In this document: one piece after another, positions 17,341 through 26,625 of the stretch
Layout of the letters: each line of letters begins with the position of its first letter
Numbering within the stretch: the first letter of the stretch is position 1
Source of the DNA: an uncultured Bacteroidota bacterium
GTDB lineage: Bacteria > Bacteroidota > Bacteroidia > Chitinophagales > Chitinophagaceae
Assembly (NCBI GenBank): GCA_903904855.1
Contig: CAIVEH010000039.1
Coordinates: forward strand, 42,592 to 106,591
DNA: 64,000 bases
Direction of reading: 5' to 3'
Program-made: the position numbers and the translations under genes
Notes under the pieces: model-generated
Seen by the model: only the letters and a program-made list of their open reading frames with translations
What the model was told of the DNA's origin: nothing
The model's database searches: none

Positions 17341-18018
17341 TTATCTCACAATGTGATATCGCTGCAACTCAAGCACCCTGTGAACTGATGTTGTGGGGTG
17401 GTCAAAAACAAGTTTAATAATTCCTGCATTCTGGTTGACGTAGAAACAGTCATTATATACCATGCTTGTGTCCCTGCCGGTTAGTGGCTTATGAGCCGAC
17501 CGTGCAGCATTGCCATATGCCTGGCCATTGAGCGAAACTTCTGGTATAATATCCGTTACTGCGCCACTGTCAAGGCCAGGTACACAGCCCGAACCATTCT
17601 GTGCCGGACTTACTGCCAGTGGCCATGTAAACAGGTTGAATCCTACGTTCGATTCCACCTTATCATTATTATTGGTAAACCCGATATTGAAATCCTTCTC
17701 CCTCATACTGAAAAACCAATGTTCCGAATCTGATGCATTACCATCCGATACAGTCAAACTAATGCTCAGCAATTCTATTTTGGGCTCATTTGGCTCTAGT
17801 AGGCAGCCGCCCGCAAGGTAAAAGGTTTGTTGGTTGGCCGTTACATAGGCACTGTCAATGGCACCGGTCAGCGAATCTTTATAGATCCAGTAACTACCTG
17901 GTTTGTAATCGAAAGCTGTCTTCAATCCGGCATCGACCGAATAAATGGTTGTTCCGGTTTTTTTACAAGCCTGTAACACTATCATTAGCGCAACAAGAGA
18001 AATGATTGCATATTTCAT
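17341..18018 (-). CDS. Lipoprotein of unknown function
   Basis: A 225-residue protein with a lipobox-type signal (MIVLQACKK, Cys18). The residues after the cysteine are basic. Mature part contains FDYKPGSYWIYKDSLTGAID, a pattern of small beta-rich Bacteroidota lipoproteins. It lies between the type IX protein and the blaR-type gene with short gaps, but no shared function is evident. Confidence 0.7.
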   Translation of the reverse strand: MKYAIISLVALMIVLQACKKTGTTIYSVDAGLKTAFDYKPGSYWIYKDSLTGAIDSAYVTANQQTFYLAGGCLLEPNEPKIELLSISLTVSDGNASDSEHWFFSMREKDFNIGFTNNNDKVESNVGFNLFTWPLAVSPAQNGSGCVPGLDSGAVTDIIPEVSLNGQAYGNAARSAHKPLTGRDTSMVYNDCFYVNQNAGIIKLVFDHPTTSVHRVLELQRYHIVR

Positions 18019-18094
18019 AGAGAATTAATTTTTAGAATGAATAAACGCCTTTTTATACAAAATATTGTGTGACAAATTTAAGAATAATATTTTA

Positions 18095-19588
18095 TTAACC
18101 CTTGGTTGCATTTACTACACCTTTCAGAATATCATTGCATATCTCATCCAGCTTTTCATCTTTATAGATCCGTTCTATCTGTTCTTTAACCTTTATATCG
18201 CCGAGCTCAAGCATTATTGCAGGAGCTGTATTATGGTTCAAAACGTAGATTCCTTTTATATCATCCCATTGGTGCAGTAATAATAATCCTTTCAAGGGCA
18301 AAATTGCCAATAATACCTTACTACTCAATTTAGAACTTGGCCCTTCATGGTCGGGCCCATGAAGGCTTGCAGAAGAAATTCCTATAAAAAAATCACCTTT
18401 TTTCGCCATTGTTGGCTGACTGTCATCTAAATGAACTGAGATGAAAAAGTCTGGCTTCAATTTATTTGAAATAGCTACACGGTCCACCAACGACAGATCT
18501 TCATCTTTATCCCTTGTCAATTGAGCTTCGATATTGTATCCGGGAGCCAATTCCTTCATCCGGTTAACTATCCTCAGTGTGATATCTTTTTCCTTAAATC
18601 CATTATAAGCAGCCCCGATATCAGCACCACCGTGCCCGGCATCCAGAAGCAAAACAATTTTCTTATCAGCCGGATTTAGTGCCGGATTCGCAATTTTGCG
18701 AGTGGAAAATGAAAATAGAATTACAACTCCTGCCATTAATGGCAATACCGCAATTCTCCTGAGTGTGTTGTGCTTTGGTTTAATTGTTGTTTGTAGCATA
18801 GTCAATCGTCTTTTTATGGGTGAAGAAAAAAATTGGTGTTCCGGTACTAAATAGCTGCCACTGTTATGCGCCTGTAGCAGCATTCGGGCAAAGGCTTCTG
18901 TATCATTTTCTTTGATGGTTGCTCCATCAGCAATAAATTCATGAATCATCATCAGCTCTTTCTGAATAAACCAGTAAAATGGGTTCATCCAGAAAATACA
19001 GGTAAGCGCCTGGCACGCCAGTTTATCATAGGTGTGCTTCTGCCTGATATGGGTCAGCTCATGCTGGTATATCAATTGCCCGTTCTCCGAGTCCAACAGA
19101 ATAGAATCGTTCCAGAACAAATAATTGAGAAATGAAAACGGGGCTTTGGGATGATTCGTTAGTATTAATTTTATCCCATCAACTTCTGAAATTTTTTGTC
19201 TGCTGGCTAATCTGAAGATCCACATTATCCTTACCAATAAAACAGCCAGCAGCACTATACTGATTATAACTGAAATGCACTCAATAACAGTATACCAATT
19301 GATTGCCGGAGCCAATACCTTAGCTGCAACAATGGGTTCTTCAGCGCTAGTGCTACTTATAGCCTGTATCAGATAATTGGCCGGTGATGCAAATGTTGGA
19401 TGCGCCTGCTGCATGGTAAAGAAGTTAAAGTGAAGCAAAGGAACCGTTAGGCTTATTACCAACGCAAACAGCAGAAAAAAACGGTTGTACTGATGCAGCC
19501 TTTTATTCCTTAGCCCAATGCAATACCATGTGGTAAGCAGCCCACTTATCAATATAATTTTAAAGAGAAATAGTATCATGCTATCCAT
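18095..19588 (-). CDS. BlaR1/MecR1-type M56 sensor fused to a cell-wall amidase domain
   Basis: A 497-residue membrane protein. The N-terminal 290 residues have hydrophobic helices (5-20, 36-55, 100-125) and the M56 zinc protease motif HELTH (176-180) with a downstream EFIADG; a further helix lies at about 262-280. Family members cleave the BlaI repressor after sensing a signal. The usual extracellular penicillin-binding domain is replaced by an Amidase_3-like domain from about residue 294: DAGHGG, EKDITLRI, ISVHLD and MLELGD carry the expected zinc ligands and catalytic Glu of N-acetylmuramoyl-L-alanine amidases. It forms an operon with blaI, 10 nt apart. The sensed molecule is unknown. Confidence 0.88.
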   Translation of the reverse strand: MDSMILFLFKIILISGLLTTWYCIGLRNKRLHQYNRFFLLFALVISLTVPLLHFNFFTMQQAHPTFASPANYLIQAISSTSAEEPIVAAKVLAPAINWYTVIECISVIISIVLLAVLLVRIMWIFRLASRQKISEVDGIKLILTNHPKAPFSFLNYLFWNDSILLDSENGQLIYQHELTHIRQKHTYDKLACQALTCIFWMNPFYWFIQKELMMIHEFIADGATIKENDTEAFARMLLQAHNSGSYLVPEHQFFSSPIKRRLTMLQTTIKPKHNTLRRIAVLPLMAGVVILFSFSTRKIANPALNPADKKIVLLLDAGHGGADIGAAYNGFKEKDITLRIVNRMKELAPGYNIEAQLTRDKDEDLSLVDRVAISNKLKPDFFISVHLDDSQPTMAKKGDFFIGISSASLHGPDHEGPSSKLSSKVLLAILPLKGLLLLHQWDDIKGIYVLNHNTAPAIMLELGDIKVKEQIERIYKDEKLDEICNDILKGVVNATKG

Positions 19589-19598
19589 AAAACAGTTT

Positions 19599-19991
19599 TT
19601 AGATTTTTACATCCCCCTCTCCTTTGGAGGATCGGGGTGAGGCCTTCAATTGCTTCAATAATAATTCAAGGTCCTTCACTGAAAGTTTCTTTTCATCAAC
19701 AAGGAAAGAAACCACATTGCTGAATGATCCCTCAAAGTATCCTTTAGCCACATTGGTCAATGTCCTTTTTGAATATTCTTCCTTCGTGAGTAATGGATGG
19801 TATCTGTGTATCCTGCCTACATTTTCTATACTCACAAATTCCTTGTCCACAAGTGTCTTCAGTATTGTGGCCACTGTGTTCTTGTGTGGTTGCGGCTCAG
19901 GCATATTTTCAACCACTTCCATCAGCAATCCGTTGCCCAGTTTCCAGAGCACTTTCATCACTGTTTCTTCTGCACGCGTTAATGTTTTCAT
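19599..19991 (-). CDS. blaI: BlaI/MecI-family repressor
   Basis: A 130-residue winged-helix repressor. The ATG at 19989-19991 gives MKTLTRAEETVMKVLWKL, the standard N-terminus; the longer frame adds eight unlikely residues and would run into the operator. The HTH lies at residues 20-65 (PHKNTVATILKTLVDKEFV) and the C-terminal part forms the dimerisation helices with the cleavage region near 85-100. The last residues (SSKGEGDVKI) are encoded by a repeat of the CCCCCTCTCC type. First gene of the blaI-blaR operon, behind paired operator-like dyads. Confidence 0.92.
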   Translation of the reverse strand: MKTLTRAEETVMKVLWKLGNGLLMEVVENMPEPQPHKNTVATILKTLVDKEFVSIENVGRIHRYHPLLTKEEYSKRTLTNVAKGYFEGSFSNVVSFLVDEKKLSVKDLELLLKQLKASPRSSKGEGDVKI

Positions 19992-19996
19992 TCTAA

Positions 19997-20063
19997 AACT
20001 ATCTTTGTAGTTCAAATGTAAAACTATTTTTTTAGTTTAAGCAAATTTTCTCAGAGAAAATTT
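19997..20063 (-). promoter_or_regulatory. blaI promoter with two BlaI operator-like dyads
   Basis: On the minus strand: -33 TTG (20042-20044), 21 nt, -7 TACATTTG (20013-20020). Dyad one is AAACTA-N6-TAGTTT (20021-20038) in the promoter spacer; dyad two is AACTA-N6-TAGTT (19997-20012) just downstream of the -7 box. Their centres are 25 bp apart. A 21-bp palindrome (20043-20063) lies upstream. Confidence 0.75.
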
Positions 20064-20218
20064 TATTTAATCATCTTTACCTGTCTCCGGCAATACAAGT
20101 GTAGATTATTGTACCAGCTGTCTATTTTATTTATGAACATAGCGACAATTACACAATTCCAAACAATTCCTTTCCCGGTATACACAGTGATGAGAGAGGA
20201 ATTCCGTATTTTTAGCTC

Positions 20219-22030
20219 ATGTCCGTCAACACCCAGCCAACTGACCAGATAGACCCGGGAAATACTATTTTTACTAAAGCTGTCGCATTGGTAAAAGAAA
20301 CTACTCAAAACCTGTTTCTTACTGGTAAGGCCGGCACTGGTAAAACTACTTTCCTCAAATACATAAAGAACAATGTTGCTAAACAATGTGCCATTGTTGC
20401 GCCTACTGGTGTTGCTGCTATAAATGCCGGAGGCGAAACCATACATTCCTTCCTGCAGTTGCCTTTCGGGCCTTTTGTGCCTGGGTCTGCAGGTGGCTAT
20501 GGCAGGCAGGGAGAGGCCACTCAGGACAAGCACTCTGTACTGGCCAATCTACGCCTCAGAGAAACAAAGATAAAACTGCTGCGCAAGCTCGAACTGCTGA
20601 TTATAGACGAAGTAAGCATGGTGCGTTGCGACCTGCTCGATAGTATGGACCTTGTGCTGCGCCATGTGCGCAAAAGCAGGGAACCCTTTGGTGGCCTGCA
20701 GATGGTCTTCATCGGCGACCTGTTCCAATTGCCTCCTGTAGCTAAAGATGAAGATTGGGAAATTCTCAGAAACTATTACAACAGCCCCTACTTTTTCGAT
20801 TCGGTTGTGCTAAGGCAGAACCCTCCGTTGTATATAGAACTCCGGAAAATTTACAGGCAGAAAGAACAATCGTTTATTGATATTCTCAACCGCATCAGAA
20901 CCGGCCTTGTTGAGTACCAGGATATACAACAGCTCAACAACCTTTATAATCCCGAGACTCAGAAAGATGGTGGCTACATTATACTATGCACACACAACCG
21001 AATTGCAGATAACATCAACCAGGAAGAGTTGAATAAATTGCCTTCACCAGCTCACAGTTTCAAGGGTACAATAACCAATGAATTCAATCCGAAAAATCTG
21101 CCCACTGATGAAGTGCTAATCGTTAAAAAGGGAGCCCAGGTAATGTTCGTTAAAAACGATCTGCAAACGCCAAGACGGTATTACAATGGTAAGATTGCTT
21201 TGGTAGATAAAATAGACCCCGAAGGAATATGGATCAGTTTCCCAGAAGATAACAATAAGGAAAAATTGTTGCTGGAACTGGAAACCTGGAAAAATATGCG
21301 GTATACTCTCAATCAGCAAAAGGGCGAAATTGAAGAAGAAGAAAGCGGCAGTTTTACCCAATACCCTATAAGGCTTGCATGGGCCATAACAGTGCATAAA
21401 AGCCAGGGGCTTACATTACAGAAGGCTGTGGTTGATTTGAGTCAGTCTTTTGCCCCGGGGCAGGTGTATGTAGCCCTTAGCCGTTGCACAACGATGGATG
21501 GCCTTGTATTGCGCAGTAAACTGAATATTGAGAACGTTATTGTCGATAACCGCATCATTGATTATGCACAATCAGAAAAAGAAGAAGACGAGCTCGACAA
21601 CATACTGGATAAAGGAAGGCGCGAAGCCGCAGCCTCAAGGCTTTGCAGGATATTTTCATTTACTGAACTTCTGGAATTCATTTCAACAATGCCTCAGGTA
21701 ATTATGAAATGGAAAACTGGCCCTAAAGAAAAACATCAGGAACTTCATACCAAAATACAAAGTGCCATATCAAAGGCTGATGTCCATGCAAAGGGTTTTC
21801 ATAAGGAGATAAAACACTTAACTTATGAGGCCGAATTTGTGAAACTATATGAGCGTAAAAAAGCCGCATCCAATTATTTTTCTGAGCAGGTATTATTGCC
21901 GCTCATCTCTGCCACAGATGCACACATCACGTCTCTGGGCACTCTCACAAAAACAGTAAAACAAGTACGTGCATGGAAAGAAATGAAAGATTACCTGGCA
22001 CAAAAAAACAAAGACATTCTGAATGCCTAA
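20219..22030 (+). CDS. PIF1/Dda-type superfamily 1 helicase
   Basis: A 603-residue ATP-dependent DNA helicase. Walker A is FLTGKAGTGKTTFLKYI near residue 32; APTGVAAINAGGETIHSF is motif Ia; LIIDEVSMVR is Walker B; FIGDLFQLPPV is motif III; and TVHKSQGLTLQKAVVDL with YVALSRCT is the C-terminal helicase motif. The C-terminal 130 residues are helical and charged and lack a recognised accessory domain. The stop codon overlaps that of a convergent gene by 4 nt. Confidence 0.9.
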   Translation: MSVNTQPTDQIDPGNTIFTKAVALVKETTQNLFLTGKAGTGKTTFLKYIKNNVAKQCAIVAPTGVAAINAGGETIHSFLQLPFGPFVPGSAGGYGRQGEATQDKHSVLANLRLRETKIKLLRKLELLIIDEVSMVRCDLLDSMDLVLRHVRKSREPFGGLQMVFIGDLFQLPPVAKDEDWEILRNYYNSPYFFDSVVLRQNPPLYIELRKIYRQKEQSFIDILNRIRTGLVEYQDIQQLNNLYNPETQKDGGYIILCTHNRIADNINQEELNKLPSPAHSFKGTITNEFNPKNLPTDEVLIVKKGAQVMFVKNDLQTPRRYYNGKIALVDKIDPEGIWISFPEDNNKEKLLLELETWKNMRYTLNQQKGEIEEEESGSFTQYPIRLAWAITVHKSQGLTLQKAVVDLSQSFAPGQVYVALSRCTTMDGLVLRSKLNIENVIVDNRIIDYAQSEKEEDELDNILDKGRREAAASRLCRIFSFTELLEFISTMPQVIMKWKTGPKEKHQELHTKIQSAISKADVHAKGFHKEIKHLTYEAEFVKLYERKKAASNYFSEQVLLPLISATDAHITSLGTLTKTVKQVRAWKEMKDYLAQKNKDILNA

Positions 22031-22392
22031 CCATGATAAACACGTGATGCAATAATCCGGCCGTTTCTTATTTCCAGTACTTCAGCTACAAGCATATCAG
22101 GCTCATTTTCCACTCGCCTGATGTACTCCATAAAAACCCTGTGATCATTCTCGGTAAGTGATGTTGGTGTATAATGCAGTGTGGGAAGCCTTTTAAATGC
22201 ATCTGTCCACCATTTTCGCAATGCTTCCTTACCAATGATCATACCATTAGTCTCTGGTTCACGAATCTTTAATTTAGGGCTGTAATGCCGGGCATCATCA
22301 TGATACAATCTCAGCAATCCTTCAATGTCCCTGGTATTAAATACTTCAAACCATTCTGCTGCGATAAACTTATTTTCCTGCTGTGGTGTCAT
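22027..22392 (-). CDS. SnoaL/NTF2-like fold protein
   Basis: A 121-residue protein of the NTF2-like cone fold: FIAAEWFEVFNTRDIEGLLR, then LYHDDARHYSP and the closing strand LVAEVLEIRNGRIIASRVYH. Such proteins are small ligand-binding or isomerase-type enzymes; the substrate cannot be told. It overlaps the end of the convergent helicase gene. Confidence 0.7.
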   Translation of the reverse strand: MTPQQENKFIAAEWFEVFNTRDIEGLLRLYHDDARHYSPKLKIREPETNGMIIGKEALRKWWTDAFKRLPTLHYTPTSLTENDHRVFMEYIRRVENEPDMLVAEVLEIRNGRIIASRVYHG

Positions 22393-22460
22393 AATAATGA
22401 TCAGATCAAGCTGCTGCTATAAATTGATTTGTTGCAAAGATACAACATTCACTATCCAGA

Positions 22461-22847
22461 TTAATTAAGCTTAAATGGAGCAATCAGAAGGAATTCAGGA
22501 ATTGCTACCTTAATTTTTCTTTTGTCAAAAAGGTCAATTACCTGGTAGGTTCCATACATTTTCCCAATATCACTATGCAGATTTACGGCCGATGAATATT
22601 GGTATTTGTCTCCTGATTCTATAACCGGTTGCTCTCCTACTACTCCTTCTCCTTCTACCTCCCGGTGTGTTCCATTACTGTCCAGTATATGCCAATGCCT
22701 GCTGAGTAATTTTACCGGATGGGCCGAAAGATTCTCTATTGTGATACGGTACGCAAACAGGTATTCCGAACTCAATGGGTTGGAATGACCCGACTGGTAG
22801 AAGGTTTCTACTATGATATTTACACCCTCTGTTACCTGTTGTACCAT
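22461..22847 (-). CDS. apaG: ApaG protein
   Basis: A 128-residue fibronectin-III-like protein. The ApaG pattern is clear: YLFAYRITIENLSAHPVKLL, SRHWHILDSNG, VEGEGVVGEQPVIESGDKYQ and SAVNLHSDIGKMYGTYQV. ApaG is associated with Co2+/Mg2+ efflux and ApaH in other bacteria; the molecular function is not settled. It lies upstream of a gene of the NTF2 fold and downstream of recX on the same strand. Confidence 0.93.
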   Translation of the reverse strand: MVQQVTEGVNIIVETFYQSGHSNPLSSEYLFAYRITIENLSAHPVKLLSRHWHILDSNGTHREVEGEGVVGEQPVIESGDKYQYSSAVNLHSDIGKMYGTYQVIDLFDKRKIKVAIPEFLLIAPFKLN

Positions 22848-22884
22848 AATAAAACGGATTGGTTATGTAAAGTTAGGTAAATAT

Positions 22885-23397
22885 TCATTTATCTGTATTG
22901 TTTTTTACCAGGCTGTCAATTATATCCAAAACCATATCTCTTTCATATCCTTTCTGAACAAGGTACCGGTACACCTTATTGCTCTTAATATATTGGTTGT
23001 GTTCGCTTTTTAGTTCTGTTATTTTTTTATGTGTCAACTTTTCCAGCATTTTTCCATAATCTTCCGGATCTATTTCCTCCAGTCCTTTTTTGATGCAATA
23101 TGCCGAAATTTGCCTGAATTTAAGCTGTTGTTTTATCTTTTCCCTTCCCCAATGGCTGATCCTGAATTTGCCGCCTGCATATGCTTTTGCAAATCTTTCT
23201 TCATTCAGCACGCCATACTCAATCAATCTGCTGATGTGTTCTTCTGCTTCTTCTTGTCTGCATCCCAGTTCAAAAAGCTTATTCTTTACCTCCTTGTGGC
23301 AACGCTCCTGGTATTGACAATAGTGCAGAATGGCAGGACCAATTCCTGTCTCCTTGATCAGTTTTCCGTCATTATCAAGGTGTTGTACCCTTTCCAT
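22885..23397 (-). CDS. recX: RecX-family regulator of RecA
   Basis: A 170-residue helical protein that modulates RecA filaments. The RecX signature is visible: ALLHYCQYQERCHKEVKNKL-like helices, RLIEYGVLNEERFAKAYAGG, RISHWGREKIKQQLKFRQIS, and a third repeat with KKGLEEIDPEDYGKML. RecA itself is not nearby. It is followed by apaG and preceded by mnmG, all on the minus strand. Confidence 0.88.
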   Translation of the reverse strand: MERVQHLDNDGKLIKETGIGPAILHYCQYQERCHKEVKNKLFELGCRQEEAEEHISRLIEYGVLNEERFAKAYAGGKFRISHWGREKIKQQLKFRQISAYCIKKGLEEIDPEDYGKMLEKLTHKKITELKSEHNQYIKSNKVYRYLVQKGYERDMVLDIIDSLVKNNTDK

Positions 23398-23458
23398 ATC
23401 TTCAACTATTAGCTAAGCCAATCCAACAGCTTTTACTCCAGCACTATTTACCCACAGA

Positions 23459-25327
23459 TCATCTGCCCATAAATACCATTAGTATCTGAACATCACTTGG
23501 GTTTACTCCGCTTATACGACTGGCCTGCCCCAGTGTACGTGGTTTTATTTTACTCAGTTTCTGGCGGGCCTCGGTAGATATAGCTGATAGCTTGTCGTAA
23601 TTAAAGGTTTCAGGTATCATCAAATCCTCCAGTCCAGCCATTTTTGTTACCAAATCACGCTCTTTTTCAATGTAAATATCATATTTAACCTGAATTTCCA
23701 CCTGCTCAAGGATCAATGGATCTGTCTCCCCTATTAGTTCATCGAGAGCTGGTATCTGAACCATCATTTCTTTAAGCCCTATACCTGGCCTGAGCAATAA
23801 CTTACCAGCCCTTATTTTTTCATTAAGTGCCGGAGAATCATTTTGTTCCAGTAATGCCTTTGACATTTCCCTGTCTACCGAAAAATCAGCAAGAATCTGT
23901 TTGATTTTTACTACCTTCTGTTCTTTTTCCCTCATTAGCTGCAATCTTTCATCTGATGCCAGACCAATCTGATAACCTAAACCGGTCAACCGAAGGTCTG
24001 CATTATCCTGCCGTAGTAGCGTCCGGTATTCTGCTCGGCTTGTAAACATCCTGTATGGCTCATCAGTACCCTTATTTATCAGGTCATCTATCAGTACACC
24101 TATATAAGCATCACTCCTTTTCAAAACAAGAGGTTCTTTCTCTTGCGTTTGCAGGCTGGCATTAATTCCTGCCATAAGTCCCTGACATGCCGCCTCCTCA
24201 TACCCTGTTGTTCCGTTTATTTGCCCGGCAAAGTAAAGATTCCGTATTAGCTTTGTCTCTAGTGTGAATTTCAACTGTGTTGGTGGGAAATAATCATACT
24301 CAATAGCATATCCTGGTCGAAAAAACTTACAGTTTTCAAACCCAGGTACCATCCGTAATGCCTTAAATTGTACATCTTCAGGCAAAGAAGTACTGAAACC
24401 GTTCACATAAATCTCCACAGTATTCCATCCTTCTGGCTCCACAAAAAGCTGATGGCGGTCCCGCTCCGCAAACCGGTTTATTTTATCCTCTATACTGGGG
24501 CAATACCTTGGACCGCTGCCTTTTATACGGCCTTGGTACATTGGCGACTGATCAAAGCCTGTTTTTAGTATATCATGTACTTCAGGGCTGGTATAGGTTA
24601 TCCAGCAACATCTTTGTTCCTGTGGTGTTATTTTCTTTACAGGTAAATAAGAGAATCCAACCACCTCTTCATCACCATTCTGAATCTCCATCTTACTATA
24701 ATCCAGACTACGACCGTCTACTCTTGGCGGAGTGCCCGTTTTAAGCCTTGCCGAATCAAATCCCAGATCTACCAGTTGCTCCGTAATCCCTGTTGCGCCT
24801 TTTTCACCAATTCTACCACCGCCAAACTTCTTCTCACCAATATGAATTACACCATTCAGAAAGGTTCCGTTGGTTAATACTACACTTTTAGATCTGATTT
24901 CTTGCCCCATACTGGTTACAACACCGCCAATTGTTCCACGTGAAACAATCAATCCCACTACCATATCCTGCCAAAAATCAATATTCTTTGTTCCTTCCAG
25001 CATCTCACGCCATGCCGATGCAAATAACATACGGTCATTTTGGCTGCGCGGACTCCACATACCCGGCCCTTTCGATTTATTGAGCATTCTGAACTGAATA
25101 GTACTGGCATCACTTACAATTCCACTGTAACCACCTAATGCATCAATCTCCCTCACAATCTGGCCTTTTGCAATACCACCCATAGCTGGGTTGCAGCTCA
25201 TCTGTGCAATGGTCTGCATATTCATTGTAATCAACAAAACTTTCGAACCCATATTTGCAGCAGCAGCAGCAGCTTCACAGCCTGCATGACCAGCGCCTAC
25301 CACAATAACATCGTAATCAGGAAACAT
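23459..25327 (-). CDS. mnmG: tRNA U34 carboxymethylaminomethyl-modifying enzyme MnmG (GidA)
   Basis: With MnmE it modifies uridine 34 in tRNAs reading split codon boxes. The 622-residue form starting MFPDYDVIVVGAGHAG at ATG 25325-25327 is used; the longer frame adds an implausible hydrophobic leader. FAD binding is shown by VGAGHAGCEAAAAAANMGSK; SCNPAMGGIAKG, RPGYAIEYDYFPPTQL and GYEEAACQGLMAGINA are family motifs. A TATCTTTG element lies only 6 nt upstream of the ATG, so the mRNA may have almost no leader. One parS-like site is inside the gene and another 78 nt upstream; mnmG is often near oriC. Confidence 0.97.
   Translation of the reverse strand: MFPDYDVIVVGAGHAGCEAAAAAANMGSKVLLITMNMQTIAQMSCNPAMGGIAKGQIVREIDALGGYSGIVSDASTIQFRMLNKSKGPGMWSPRSQNDRMLFASAWREMLEGTKNIDFWQDMVVGLIVSRGTIGGVVTSMGQEIRSKSVVLTNGTFLNGVIHIGEKKFGGGRIGEKGATGITEQLVDLGFDSARLKTGTPPRVDGRSLDYSKMEIQNGDEEVVGFSYLPVKKITPQEQRCCWITYTSPEVHDILKTGFDQSPMYQGRIKGSGPRYCPSIEDKINRFAERDRHQLFVEPEGWNTVEIYVNGFSTSLPEDVQFKALRMVPGFENCKFFRPGYAIEYDYFPPTQLKFTLETKLIRNLYFAGQINGTTGYEEAACQGLMAGINASLQTQEKEPLVLKRSDAYIGVLIDDLINKGTDEPYRMFTSRAEYRTLLRQDNADLRLTGLGYQIGLASDERLQLMREKEQKVVKIKQILADFSVDREMSKALLEQNDSPALNEKIRAGKLLLRPGIGLKEMMVQIPALDELIGETDPLILEQVEIQVKYDIYIEKERDLVTKMAGLEDLMIPETFNYDKLSAISTEARQKLSKIKPRTLGQASRISGVNPSDVQILMVFMGR
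24932..24947. promoter_or_regulatory. parS-like ParB-binding site inside mnmG
   Basis: TGTTCCACGTGAAACA differs at one base from the Bacillus parS consensus TGTTTCACGTGAAACA. It lies in the coding region of mnmG. Confidence 0.8.
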
Positions 25328-25404
25328 GGATACAAAGATACAAAGGATGTAGAAGATAAAAGACAGGCGCATCTACAAATAGCATCTATACCCTGATATA
25401 AAAA

Positions 25405-25420
25405 TGTTCCACGTGGAACA
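25405..25420. promoter_or_regulatory. parS-like ParB-binding site upstream of mnmG
   Basis: TGTTCCACGTGGAACA is a perfect 16-bp palindrome of parS type, 473 bp from the site inside mnmG. Two sites in a short interval near mnmG fit a chromosomal partition locus. Confidence 0.85.
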
Positions 25421-26380
25421 CAAGTAAAAAACAGAAAAACAGCAATAGCCTATTCCATAGAAAACCAATTTCAACGAAACAAATATCCAATTGATTCTTT
25501 AGAATTCACATCATAATCCATCTCCAATAATATGGTAGATTTCTTGATCCCCCATGTCCACAATAAATTGAGAAACCTGTGAGAATAGTACCACAACCTT
25601 GTACTGCACATTCCTTGATTCAAAGAATAATCGATTAACTCCTCTTCCTAATAAGAATCAACAATTCAAGCATAACTACGGGCCTAAATCTATCATTTGC
25701 ACGGCGCATATAGGTCTTCCAAGCAAATACTACAATACCGGTATATTAAGTCCATATGGTTTAGTCCTATTTTAACCTCAGAGCACAATAATAAAGTAAT
25801 GAACAACTATAAAAAACAGGCCTCCACCTGCTCAATAAAAACTACAATATATTAGTGTATGTTGCTAGTAGCAAAGTTGGTACCAGACTCAGCCACTGAA
25901 AATAAATTACATCCTTACAACTCACTATGTGATACCTTTAAACTTCTATAACAATTCTCTGAAGCAGATCATCATGCTAATACAAACTTACTTACGGCAT
26001 ATCGCCACTTTAAACTGTTGCTATAACTTTGCTAGTGAGTAACCTTATATTTCCTTGTCATATCACCAAACTATACTAACACTAAAGGAAATCTAAAGGT
26101 CTTCAATATTTATAGTCTCTGTTTTCACCATTATTAATGAGATAAAAACTCTTAACCGACCGGCAATGCTATCCTAAAAACACCTGAAACCGTGAGTAAA
26201 AAAACAGGAGCACCATTAAAATTTCAACAATTTTTAGTACCCATATAAATGGTAAAAACCTTTTCTACAATACTGACTTTATACTATCAGATTTTACACC
26301 CACAACTGCATACACAGGTAAAAAACCAAAATCAACATTGTCCAATGTGAGTTTCTATATACAGCAATTGCTTAAATTAA
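25421..26380. other. AT-rich stretch of about 1 kb without a convincing gene
   Basis: No frame longer than 60 codons is open in any direction and no tRNA, repeat array or DnaA-box cluster was found. The sequence is AT-rich with scattered CCA-type words. It separates the parS site and mnmG from the secreted-protein gene. Confidence 0.6.
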
Positions 26381-26584
26381 TCACATTGAAAAGAATGTAC
26401 CAACCCAATAGAACAGATACGGTTTGACAAAAAATACTGAGATTGCAAAAAGTAATAAAAGGATAAAAACTGGAGCTATTACAATAACCTTTTCAATATT
26501 AGTACGCCACAGACGATATTTTGAAACAACAGCATTTGCCAACAATTCCAGGTATTCCAAAGAGAATCTATCTGTTCTAAACAA
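26381..26584 (-). CDS. Possible small membrane protein
   Basis: A 67-residue frame with one strong hydrophobic stretch (VIVIAPVFILLLLFAISVFF) and an amphipathic N-terminus (SLEYLELLANAVVSKYRLWR). It may be a real single- or double-span protein, but its AT-rich setting beside a gene-free stretch allows chance. No family recognised. Confidence 0.35.
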   Translation of the reverse strand: MFRTDRFSLEYLELLANAVVSKYRLWRTNIEKVIVIAPVFILLLLFAISVFFVKPYLFYWVGTFFSM

Positions 26585-26625
26585 AAAAATATAAAAAATG
26601 AAAAGATCGGTTCATAATGCATTAA

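Noticed and set aside
20063..20533. A 156-codon minus-strand frame
   Set aside because: It overlaps the start of the helicase gene and the blaI promoter and has no recognisable motif.
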